From NCBI GenBank assembly GCA_964526035.1, contig CAZGKE010000051.1:1-22333 (forward strand): a stretch of DNA of 22,333 nucleotides. Reading direction: 5' to 3'. Of this stretch, positions 17,199 through 22,333 are shown piece by piece (the stretch's first letter is position 1; each line of letters starts with the position of its first letter). Under the pieces are notes generated by a model. It was not told where the DNA came from and did not search any database. It worked only from the letters and a program-made list of their open reading frames with translations. The position numbers and the translations under genes were made by a program. This stretch comes from DAOMOD01 sp964526035 (GTDB taxonomy: Bacteria > Pseudomonadota > Gammaproteobacteria > Xanthomonadales > BPKI01).

Positions 17199-17298
17199 NN
17201 NNNNNNNNNNNNNNNNNNNNNNNNNNNNNNNNNNNNNNNNNNNNNNNNNNNNNNNNNNNNNNNNNNNNNNNNNNNNNNNNNNNNNNNNNNNNNNNNNN
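17199..17298. other. Assembly gap of 100 N
   Basis: Exactly 100 unknown bases, the conventional filler for a scaffold gap of unknown size. It cuts off the 3' end of the saccharopine-dehydrogenase-like gene and may hide the start of the PAS-GGDEF-EAL gene. Reading frames that run across it are artefacts. Confidence 0.99.
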
Positions 17299-18308
17299 TC
17301 GGAGCCCATCAGCTGCGAGGGCGTGCGGTAGCCGCCCTCGGCCGGTGGGTCGTCGAGCAGACGGCGGGCGATGCCGAGCGCGGCCTCGGCGGTAATGGTG
17401 TATCCATTGGGCAGCGTCAGCATGGCGCGCTCCACGTGGCCGGCGGCATCGGTCACCTCGCCCCAGACGGTGCAGCCGGTCTTCATGCGCTTGTCTTCAG
17501 AGGGACCCTTGATCGACTTCTCGACGCGCTTCTTCATGAAGTTCTGCACCAGACCCAGCCGCAGCAGCGGCTGCACCATGCGCAGTCGGCGCAGACGCTT
17601 GGCGGCCGATGGCGGCACCGTCATGTACACCTCGATGTCGGGGATACCGGTGGAGACATGGGCCGTGAAGACGTCGCCCCAGGGTATGGTGATGGCCAGA
17701 CGCTGCTGGCCGTCGCGCACGAAATAGCGCGACTTCCAGGCCAGCGGCACGGTCTTCAGCTTGCCGTCCTTGCGCACGCGGCCGCCCTTGCCGAGCCCCT
17801 CGACACCGGTCTTGGCGGTGCCCGGGCTAGGTCCGCCGCCGCCGTCGAAAGCCAGCACCAGCGACACCGCCTCGGGCATCTTCGCCTTCAGCATCGCCGC
17901 CAGGCAGTCGGTTGGCACCACATCGAAGCCGGTGCCCGGAATCACGATGATGCCGCGTTCGGCGGCGCGTGCATCCTGCGCGTGGCAGTGGGCGAAGACG
18001 TCGATCTCGCCGGTGATGTCGAGGTAATGCGCACGCGCTTCAAGGCAGCCCTCGACCATCGGCGCGCAGGTCTGCGAGAAGGGGCCGGCGCAGTGCAGCA
18101 CCAGGTCCATGCCCTCGAGGTTCGTCTTCACCGTGGACGGCTCGTCGAGCGCGAAGGCGCGGTGCGGCAGCTCAAGCGTGTCGGCCAGGCGCCTGACCGC
18201 CTCGACGTTGCGTCCGGCCAGGGTCGGCGTCAGGCCCTCGGCCTTGGCCAGTTCGGCAATGAGGCGGCCGGTGTAGCCGTTGGCGCCGTAGATCATCCAG
18301 TTCGACAT
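17299..18308 (-). CDS. Saccharopine dehydrogenase-like NAD(P)-binding reductase (3' end lost in gap)
   Basis: About 336 residues are visible, starting at ATG 18308 with GAGGA seven bases upstream. The N-terminal Rossmann fold carries IYGANGYTGRLIAELAK (6-22), then LVLHCAGPFSQT, HYLDITGEIDVF and IIVIPGTGFDVVPTDCLA, all typical of the saccharopine dehydrogenase NADP-binding family, often called trans-acting enoyl reductase in bacteria. These proteins are usually not lysine enzymes; many are thought to act on lipid or polyketide intermediates. The reading ends at GGYRTPSQLMGS, where relatives have only a few tens of residues left, so the truncation is caused by the gap and not by mutation. It begins 10 bases after the stop of the SDR gene on the same strand, likely an operon of two reductases. 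Confidence 0.88.
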
Positions 18309-18318
18309 GGGCGTGTCC

Positions 18319-19137
18319 TCAACTCGTTGCGGCGGATTCGGGTCTGGGCTTGCGGTGCGCGCCGACCATCTGCATCAGCTTGCTGAAATACCGCTCGGGA
18401 AACCAGCGCTTGAAGCGCCACAGCATGCGTTCGCGGCGGGTGGGGATGATCAGGAAGCGCCCGCGCGCCAGTTGCGCGGCGATGGCGGCGGCGATCGAAT
18501 CCGGGGTTTCGCCGCTGGCCTGCATCAGCTTGGAGGCCATGCGCCGGGTGTTGTCGTCGGGACAGCGCATGGATTCCAGCAGCCGGGTCGGAAAGAACGC
18601 CGGGCAGGCCACCGAGACCTTGACGCCGGATCCGTGCAGTTCGGCGCGCAGACTTTCGGAAACCATCAGGGCACCGACCTTGGACACCGCATAGCTGGCG
18701 ATGTCCGGAGCGCCTGCGAGCGCGGCGAAGCTGGCGATGTTGAGCACCTGCCCGCGCCCGCTGCGGCGCATCGCCGGCACGAAGGCACGGCAGCCGCGCA
18801 CCACACCGAGGGTATTGATGTTGATCACCCAGGGCCAGTCGTCGGCGGCCGACTCCACCACGCCACCGCCGGACGACACGCCGGCATTGTTGATCAGCAG
18901 GTCGACGCGGCCGAAGGCTTCCAGCGCGGCATCGGCCAGGGCCTGCACCGAGGCGTCGTCGCCGACGTCGACCGGCAGCGCGAGGTGGCCGTCGCCGCCG
19001 AGCATGGACACGGTTTCGGCCGCACGCTCGGGCAGCAGATCGGCGCAGGCCACGCGCGCCCCCTGCGCGGCGTAAAGGCGGGCAAAGGCCCGGCCCAGGC
19101 CGGATCCGGCCCCGGTGATGACGACGGTCTGGAACAT
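18319..19137 (-). CDS. Short-chain dehydrogenase/reductase (classical SDR)
   Basis: A 272-residue NAD(P)-dependent oxidoreductase. The dinucleotide loop is TGAGSGLGRA (8-17), the core strand motif is NNAG (83-86), and the catalytic triad is Ser136 (NIAS), Tyr149 and Lys153 (YAVSK). The C-terminus is basic and aromatic (RERMLWRFKRWFPERYFSKLMQ), as in a group of membrane-associated SDRs; this may indicate a lipid-like substrate, but that is only a guess. I prefer ATG 19137; a GTG two codons upstream (19143) is possible. It is first in a two-gene unit with the saccharopine-dehydrogenase-like gene and is divergent from another SDR gene across a 50-base spacer that contains the palindrome CCGTACGG (19144-19151). 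Confidence 0.92.
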   Translation of the reverse strand: MFQTVVITGAGSGLGRAFARLYAAQGARVACADLLPERAAETVSMLGGDGHLALPVDVGDDASVQALADAALEAFGRVDLLINNAGVSSGGGVVESAADDWPWVININTLGVVRGCRAFVPAMRRSGRGQVLNIASFAALAGAPDIASYAVSKVGALMVSESLRAELHGSGVKVSVACPAFFPTRLLESMRCPDDNTRRMASKLMQASGETPDSIAAAIAAQLARGRFLIIPTRRERMLWRFKRWFPERYFSKLMQMVGAHRKPRPESAATS

Positions 19138-19187
19138 ACGCACCCGTACGGACTATGCTCCCGGCATTCTAGTGCAGGATAAAGAAC

Positions 19188-19952
19188 GTGTCCGATTCCC
19201 TGTTCGAACTCTCCGGCAAGACTGCCCTGGTGACCGGCGCCAGCCGCGGCATCGGCGAATCCATCGCCCGCCTGCTGGCTGCGCATGGCGCCCATGTGAT
19301 CGTGTCCAGCCGCCGTCAGGAGGCTTGCGAGGCGGTCGCCGGATCGATCCGCGAAGGCGGCGGTCAGGCCACCGCGCTGGCCGCGCACATCGGCGAAGGC
19401 GAGGCAATCGAGGGCCTGTTCACGGCGCTCGACGAACGTGAGCTGGCGCCCGACATCCTGGTCAACAACGCTGCCGCCAACCCCTACTTCGGCCCCATGC
19501 TGGACATGCCGATGGGTGCCTTCGACAAGACCGTCGAGGTCAACATCCGCGGCTATTTCCTGGCCAGCATGCTGGCCGCGCGACGGATGAAGGACAAGGG
19601 CGGCGGCGCCATCATCAACATCGCCTCGGTCAACGCGAAGCGTGCGGCGCCGATGCAGGGCGTGTACTCGATGACCAAGGCCGCCATCGTCAACCTCAGC
19701 GAGGGCATGGCCAAGGAGCTTGCCGGCCACGGCATCCGCGTCAACGCGGTGCTGCCGGGGCTGACCGACACCAAATTTGCCGGCGCCTTGACCTCCAACC
19801 CGGAGATCCTCAAGCGCTTCCTGATGCTGGTGCCGCAGAACCGCGTGGCGCAGCCCGACGAGATCGCACCGATGGTGCTGTTCCTGGCCTCGCCGGCGGC
19901 CAGCTACATCACCGGTGGCTGCTTCGCCGTGGACGGCGGCTATCTGGCCTGA
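19188..19952 (+). CDS. Short-chain dehydrogenase/reductase (FabG/DHRS4-like)
   Basis: A 254-residue SDR. TGASRGIGES (16-25) is the cofactor loop, NNAAAN (93-98) stands in place of the usual NNAG, Ser147 (NIASVNA), Tyr160 and Lys164 (YSMTK) form the active site, and the C-terminus ITGGCFAVDGGYLA is typical of tetrameric FabG-like SDRs. It may reduce a ketone or aldehyde or oxidise an alcohol; the substrate is unknown. The start is GTG 19188, with AGGA eight bases before it, directly ahead of the conserved FELSGKTALVTG. It is divergent from the minus-strand SDR and 28 bases upstream of the UPF0158 gene. Confidence 0.93.
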   Translation: MSDSLFELSGKTALVTGASRGIGESIARLLAAHGAHVIVSSRRQEACEAVAGSIREGGGQATALAAHIGEGEAIEGLFTALDERELAPDILVNNAAANPYFGPMLDMPMGAFDKTVEVNIRGYFLASMLAARRMKDKGGGAIINIASVNAKRAAPMQGVYSMTKAAIVNLSEGMAKELAGHGIRVNAVLPGLTDTKFAGALTSNPEILKRFLMLVPQNRVAQPDEIAPMVLFLASPAASYITGGCFAVDGGYLA

Positions 19953-19980
19953 GAGCCGGTATTCACTCCCGATTTCCATC

Positions 19981-20403
19981 ATGGCCGTGAAACTCAAAGA
20001 CCTGGAGGACGCCCTGCATTACAGCAGCGACGGTGTCCAGTACGGGGCCACCGTCTACGTGAACCGCGAGAGCGGCGAGCTGTGGTTCGTGAGCGAAGTC
20101 CTGGGCATCGACCAGGAGCTACCCGACGACCTCGACGACGATGCACGCTACGCCGTCGTGCCCGGCGCCAGGGACCTCGACCTCGGCCAGAGATTGGTCT
20201 GGCGTTTCGTCAACCAGCACGCCGAGCATCTGTACGACGCGGTCGCGGCAGCCTTCTCCCGGCGCGGGGCATGGCGACGCTACAAGGATCTCCTTGACCG
20301 CCACGGCAAGCTCGACGCCTGGCACGCCTACGAGGAAGAGCAGACCCGCTTGGCGCTGAAGGAATGGTGCGAGACCGAGGGGATCGAGCTCGACGCGACG
20401 TGA
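19981..20403 (+). CDS. UPF0158 family protein
   Basis: A 140-residue soluble acidic protein. The N-terminal half (LKDLEDALHYSSDGVQYGATVYVNRESGEL) and the C-terminal segment (AFSRRGAWRRYKDLLDRHG through LKEWCETEGIEL) match the pattern I know for the uncharacterised UPF0158 family. No catalytic residues or signal peptide are visible and no function is established. ATG 19981 is chosen because the conserved region begins there; the frame extends upstream to 19915 only inside the SDR gene. It follows the SDR by 28 bases and may be co-transcribed. It is the last gene with the high-GC chromosomal codon pattern before the cassette region. Confidence 0.8.
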   Translation: MAVKLKDLEDALHYSSDGVQYGATVYVNRESGELWFVSEVLGIDQELPDDLDDDARYAVVPGARDLDLGQRLVWRFVNQHAEHLYDAVAAAFSRRGAWRRYKDLLDRHGKLDAWHAYEEEQTRLALKEWCETEGIELDAT

Positions 20404-20461
20404 CGGCGAGCACGCATCCCCGGGCTGGAGGCTGTTCGCCCTGCTGTCGGCAGGCTCCCAT

Positions 20462-20515
20462 GGGTCCTCGGCTCACGTCGGCCGGAATCGATGGCAAGAG
20501 CCGGGTCCTCGGCTC
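20462..20515. repeat. 13-base direct repeat GGGTCCTCGGCTC
   Basis: Two exact copies, 20462-20474 and 20503-20515, start 41 bases apart. The second also forms a short hairpin with GAGCC at 20498-20502. Possibly a small intergenic repeat element. Confidence 0.6.
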
Positions 20516-20586
20516 CACTTGCCGGCCCTTCCGCTCCAAGGTAGCGTTCCATCGTCGTTCTCAGCGGATTGAGCGGAGACAGGATG

Positions 20587-20691
20587 TTACGCACCGAGAT
20601 TACGCACCCGCGGCGGGCACAGGCTGATGTTCTTGCAGGATTTCCCCTGGAAACTTCAGGAGCCAACCTGGATTACGCACGAGGTTTACGC
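20587..20691 (+). repeat. Duplicated paired TTACGC repeats, possible degenerate attI
   Basis: TTACGCAC occurs at 20587-20594, 20600-20607 and 20673-20680, with a shorter TTACGC at 20686-20691. The copies form two pairs, each with a 13-base period, and the pairs are 86 bases apart. The first copy sits in GATGTTACGCA, a string I also recall from a class 1 attI integrase-binding repeat. The region ends just before GTTGGCC (20715-20721), a one-mismatch match to the GTTRRRY crossover core, followed at once by the first cassette gene. The repeats are seen directly; the attI reading is inference. Confidence 0.4.
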
Positions 20692-20715
20692 CCCGCTTCG
20701 CGGAACGACAAGTAG

Positions 20716-21292
20716 TTGGCCCTCATGTCGAATCCGCGCCTTCAACTGGCCGTTCTATTCGCACTGCTCCTGCTGTGTGGCTCTGTGCACGGTCAATTAT
20801 TGCTCCCAGATTCGCCCCGGCCTCGCCAAGCCGAAGCTGAGAAGGTTGCATCGGAGTGGCTGGATCTAGTGGACGCGGACAGAGATGTCGAGTCTTTCGC
20901 CCTTCTAACGGACGTCTTCCGAGCGAATCTCACGCCGGAAATCTGGCGCGAGTCCGTTGCGCAAACCAATCGTGATCTTGGTAAACGTCTTTCGAGAACC
21001 TTGCGCAGACTAGTCTGGTACCAGGACCCGGCTGACGCACCGCTGCCCGGAACCTACGTCGCGGTCGAGTTCGACAGCGTGTTTGAGAACGCCGAATCCC
21101 ATTTTCAGTACGTCATTCTCCACTCGATCTCCGGCGAACACTTTCGAATCATGCGCAACGAGTCCACGTTCGTTCTGAAGAACCCGCCAAGCTCGTTGGG
21201 TGAGCGCTAACTATGTGTGTACTCAAGCCGACCGCCGGGGAGCCCTTTCGTTTCAACCTGCCGCTGTCGGCCGGCGGCAGGTTAGCACGGCG
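20716..21292 (+). mobile_element. Integron gene cassette A (DUF4019 gene plus attC-1)
   Basis: A 577-base unit bounded on the left by GTTGGCC (20715-20721) and on the right by GTTAGAC (21292-21298), taking the crossover between G and TT. It holds one plus-strand gene starting 10 bases in and an attC at its 3' end, the normal cassette plan. Its left core has one mismatch to GTTRRRY, so that boundary is less certain than the right one. Confidence 0.7.
20725..21210 (+). CDS. Exported DUF4019-like protein carried on a cassette
   Basis: A 161-residue protein with an N-terminal signal peptide (hydrophobic LAVLFALLLLCGSVHG, likely cleaved before QLLLP). The Cys does not fit a lipobox, since Leu and not Gly/Ala/Ser precedes it. 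The mature part, AEKVASEWLDLVDADRDVESFALL then RESVAQTNRDLGKRLSRTLRR and YVAVEFDSVFENAESHFQYVIL, matches the helix-strand pattern of DUF4019, an uncharacterised, probably NTF2-like periplasmic domain. ATG 20725 fits the signal peptide; TTG 20716 is three codons upstream. The TAA stop (21208-21210) lies inside the attC end box CGCTAAC. Base composition is lower in GC than the chromosome to the left: 33 of 60 bases at 20881-20940 against 50 of 60 at 5221-5280. Function unknown. Confidence 0.8.
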   Translation: MSNPRLQLAVLFALLLLCGSVHGQLLLPDSPRPRQAEAEKVASEWLDLVDADRDVESFALLTDVFRANLTPEIWRESVAQTNRDLGKRLSRTLRRLVWYQDPADAPLPGTYVAVEFDSVFENAESHFQYVILHSISGEHFRIMRNESTFVLKNPPSSLGER

Positions 21293-21298
21293 TTAGAC
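21205..21298 (+). repeat. attC site 1 (cassette recombination site)
   Basis: 94 bases. The ends are CGCTAAC (21205-21211; 6 of 7 to RYYYAAC) and GTTAGAC (21292-21298; 7 of 7 to GTTRRRY). The inner part has AAGCCG then an extra A21231, then CCGCCGG (21232-21238), which pairs with CCGGCGG (21271-21277), leaving the A unpaired as in known attC sites. A competing 10-base inverted repeat, AACCTGCCGC (21255-21264) and GCGGCAGGTT (21274-21283), is also present. Confidence 0.85.
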
Positions 21299-21903
21299 CA
21301 CGCAAACAACCCACCTCCGCACTCGTAGCGCCAATGAAGACAACTTCGCGCCACACCACCGCCGCGGACACGACCGAGGCAGTGGACGCACTGTTCAAGA
21401 CGCTGGTCCACCCATTCAAGGCGGAGGTTCAGACGATGCGAGAAGCAATCCTCGAAGCCGATCCAGGCATCAAGGAGGGCGTGAAGTGGAATGCACCCAG
21501 CTTCCGTACCCACGAGTACTTCGCCACGGTCAATCTCCGTGAGAAGCAGGGCTTCGCTGCAATCCTTCATCTGGGCGCGAAAGTACGCGGCCAGGATGCG
21601 CCTGAAATCAAAGTCGAAGACCCCAGCAAGTTGCTGAAGTGGCTTGCTGCCGATCGCGCCCTGGTCCGCTTCAATGACAAGGAGGACCTCGCGGTCAAGC
21701 GCTCAGTCTTCATCCGGCTCATTCAGTCCTGGATCAAGCATGTCTGACTACGCGGCGCTACGGCGCGGCCATGAGGCGCGGTCTAACCCCTCGCTCAAGC
21801 CGACGCGCTACGGCAGTCGCCGCCTGGCCGCTCCAGGCCAAGGTGGTCATCGTCCTTCCGCGGCCAGGCAGCGTCTGCCGCAGCGCGCGGCTTAGATCGA
21901 ACG
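21293..21903 (+). mobile_element. Integron gene cassette B (DUF1801 gene plus attC-2)
   Basis: A 611-base unit between the two clear crossover cores GTTAGAC (21292) and GTTAGTC (21903). One plus-strand gene and a 129-base attC fill nearly all of it. Confidence 0.88.
21334..21747 (+). CDS. DUF1801 (YdhG-like) protein carried on a cassette
   Basis: A 137-residue soluble protein. The region VHPFKAEVQTMREAILEADPGIKEGVKWNAPSFRTHEYFATVNLREKQGFAAILHLGAKV fits DUF1801, with the family-typical KWNAPSF core. The family adopts a compact alpha/beta fold; some members have been proposed as iron chaperones, but no function is proven. ATG 21334 lies 36 bases into the cassette with no strong ribosome-binding site, which is common for cassette genes. 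The gene ends 33 bases before attC-2. GC is below that of the chromosomal genes to the left, consistent with separate origin. No signal peptide or membrane segment. Confidence 0.85.
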   Translation: MKTTSRHTTAADTTEAVDALFKTLVHPFKAEVQTMREAILEADPGIKEGVKWNAPSFRTHEYFATVNLREKQGFAAILHLGAKVRGQDAPEIKVEDPSKLLKWLAADRALVRFNDKEDLAVKRSVFIRLIQSWIKHV

Positions 21904-21909
21904 TTAGTC
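21781..21909 (+). repeat. attC site 2 (strong example)
   Basis: 129 bases. Ends: GTCTAAC (21781-21787; 7 of 7 to RYYYAAC) and GTTAGTC (21903-21909; 6 of 7 to GTTRRRY). Inner boxes AAGCCG and CGGCTT pair, with one unpaired A after AAGCCG. The next 22 bases of the left arm pair with the right arm with about three mismatches, through CGGCAG and GCCTGGCCGC against GCGGCCAGGC and CTGCCG. The layout closely matches the aadA-type attC as I remember it, and length is inside the known range. Confidence 0.93.
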
Positions 21910-21933
21910 GGCACACGTAGCCGGAGGGAGTCC

Positions 21934-22326
21934 ATGCAACCACTACTCGCTGCTGCCGCTTTGCTTGCAGTTGCCACAGGCGTTGTGCATTCACTGCTGG
22001 GGGAGCTGCTGATCTTTCGGCACCTTCGTCAGTCTTCAATTGTCCCTTCATTGCCAGCCCCGCCGTTGCAGGCGCGCAACGTACGTATCTTGTGGGCCAC
22101 TTGGCATCTCGCGTCGGTGCTTGGATGGGTCATGGCCGCATTGTTGTGGCAGCTCGCGCGTAACCCAGGGCGTGAGCTGCCGGCGAGTTCAGTGCTTTGT
22201 GCCTCTGCGGTTGGCTTCATTGCGGGCGCACTTCTAGTACTCATTGGCACTCGTGGGCGTCATCCTGGCTGGGTTGCGCTTGGCGCGGTGGGCATTTTGT
22301 CATGGGCCGCGATAGGTGCCGTCTAA
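21934..22326 (+). CDS. Unrecognised four-helix membrane protein carried on a cassette
   Basis: A 130-residue inner-membrane protein with four predicted helices, about 3-28, 48-75, 82-105 and 109-129, and short basic loops (RHLRQ, RNPGRE, TRGRH). I do not recognise a named family, although the VVHSLLGELLIFRHL and RILWATWHLASVLGW segments have the look of a conserved small membrane family. The start ATG 21934 has an excellent ribosome-binding site (GGAGGGAG, ending four bases before the ATG), which means the cassette brings its own strong translation signal. The TAA stop (22324-22326) lies within GTCTAAC, the first box of the next attC, the same overlap as in cassette A. No catalytic residue pattern is visible; function unknown. 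Confidence 0.8.
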   Translation: MQPLLAAAALLAVATGVVHSLLGELLIFRHLRQSSIVPSLPAPPLQARNVRILWATWHLASVLGWVMAALLWQLARNPGRELPASSVLCASAVGFIAGALLVLIGTRGRHPGWVALGAVGILSWAAIGAV

Positions 22327-22333
22327 CTATGTG
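22321..22333 (+). repeat. Start of attC site 3 (cut by window edge)
   Basis: GTCTAAC (22321-22327) is a 7 of 7 match to RYYYAAC, followed by TATGTG. CTAACTATGTG is identical to bases 21207-21217 of attC-1, so this is the left end of a similar site. Only 13 bases are visible. Confidence 0.7.

Larger units (their letters stand above)
20404..20714. other. Gene-free junction before the cassette array
   Basis: About 310 bases without a credible gene; small open frames on both strands are low-complexity and unrecognised. It holds a 13-base direct repeat (20462-20474 and 20503-20515) and a duplicated TTACGC module (20587-20691). An integron integrase gene would be expected to the left of the first cassette, but no such coding sequence or remnant is seen here. 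Confidence 0.7.
21904..22333 (+). mobile_element. Integron gene cassette C (partial, runs off window)
   Basis: Begins after the G of GTTAGTC (21903-21909), carries one gene, and reaches the start of a third attC at 22321. The window ends 13 bases into that site, so the cassette is incomplete and the array continues to the right. Confidence 0.85.

Noticed and set aside
17163..17298. Reductase C-terminus read on through the gap to 17163
   Set aside because: The residues across the gap are unknown and the gap length is arbitrary, so the frame beyond it has no meaning.
14969..17395. Open plus-strand frame of about 800 codons crossing the N gap
   Set aside because: Antisense to the PAS-GGDEF-EAL gene and partly composed of unknown bases.
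20446..20453. Small CTGC/GCAG hairpin after the UPF0158 gene as a terminator
   Set aside because: Stem is short and no T-run follows.
20328..20666. Minus-strand frame as a possible divergent integrase N-terminus
   Set aside because: Its translation shows none of the tyrosine-recombinase motifs expected of IntI and overlaps the UPF0158 coding end.
20661..20721. AGCCAAC ... GTTGGCC as a further attC
   Set aside because: The outer boxes are near-complementary, but no AAGCC/GGCTT-type inner boxes or unpaired base are found; better treated as a possible attI-like boundary.
1..22333. CRISPR array, rRNA or tRNA genes, insertion-sequence transposase
   Set aside because: No regularly spaced repeats of suitable length, no recognisable RNA gene and no transposase-like protein were seen on either strand.

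Overview
The window looks like high-GC chromosomal DNA from a gammaproteobacterium. The gene set (a fused-type QueF of about 274 residues, SoeB/SoeC-like membrane oxidoreductase subunits, UPF0158, CRTAC1-type proteins, long PAS/GGDEF/EAL proteins) would fit the Lysobacterales (Xanthomonadales) or a neighbouring order. This placement is inferred from gene content, not from a marker gene. A run of exactly 100 N at 17199-17298 marks a scaffold gap, so this is a draft or metagenome assembly. No rRNA, tRNA or CRISPR array was seen.

Layout, left to right. (1) 1-699 is the 3' end of a CRTAC1/FG-GAP-associated protein. (2) 741-3101, minus strand: a NeuC-type UDP-sugar 2-epimerase followed by a DegT/DnrJ/EryC1/StrS sugar aminotransferase, a two-gene nucleotide-sugar unit. 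(3) 3173-6479: an exported CRTAC1 protein (seven FG-GAP-like calcium loops plus ASPIC/UnbV) coupled to an exported TPR protein. (4) 6505-8445, minus: a membrane PAS-GGDEF-EAL protein with a degenerate GGDEF motif, divergent from a small RsbW-like ATPase. (5) 9008-11459: a four-cluster iron-sulfur subunit and a membrane anchor of the DmsB/C or SoeB/C type without the molybdopterin subunit, then a DUF481 outer-membrane protein. (6) 11536-13649: an exported M20D amidohydrolase overlapping queF (queuosine synthesis). (7) 13650-17170, minus: a PAS3-GGDEF-EAL protein followed by a class I methyltransferase. (8) After the gap, minus: a saccharopine-dehydrogenase-like reductase (3' end lost in the gap) preceded by an SDR; then on plus a second SDR and a UPF0158 protein.

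(9) The most unusual part is the right end, from about 20,715 to the edge. Three small genes (DUF4019, DUF1801, and an unrecognised four-helix membrane protein) are each followed by an integron attC recombination site. The sites are at 21205-21298 and 21781-21909, and a third begins at 22321. The second site is a near-perfect imperfect palindrome with GTCTAAC and GTTAGTC ends, an AAGCCG / CGGCTT inner box pair and the single unpaired A typical of attC. Gene sizes, tight packing, stop codons lying inside the attC ends, and a visible drop in GC all fit gene cassettes. No integrase gene is seen to the left, where it would normally lie, so this is either an integrase-less cassette cluster (CALIN) or an integron whose integrase is lost or elsewhere. 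The 320 bases before the first cassette hold a duplicated TTACGC-repeat module that could be a degenerate attI.

Functionally, the window mixes c-di-GMP signalling (two GGDEF/EAL proteins), envelope proteins (CRTAC1, TPR, DUF481, DUF4019), respiratory-chain parts and housekeeping tRNA modification. I see no single pathway linking these blocks.
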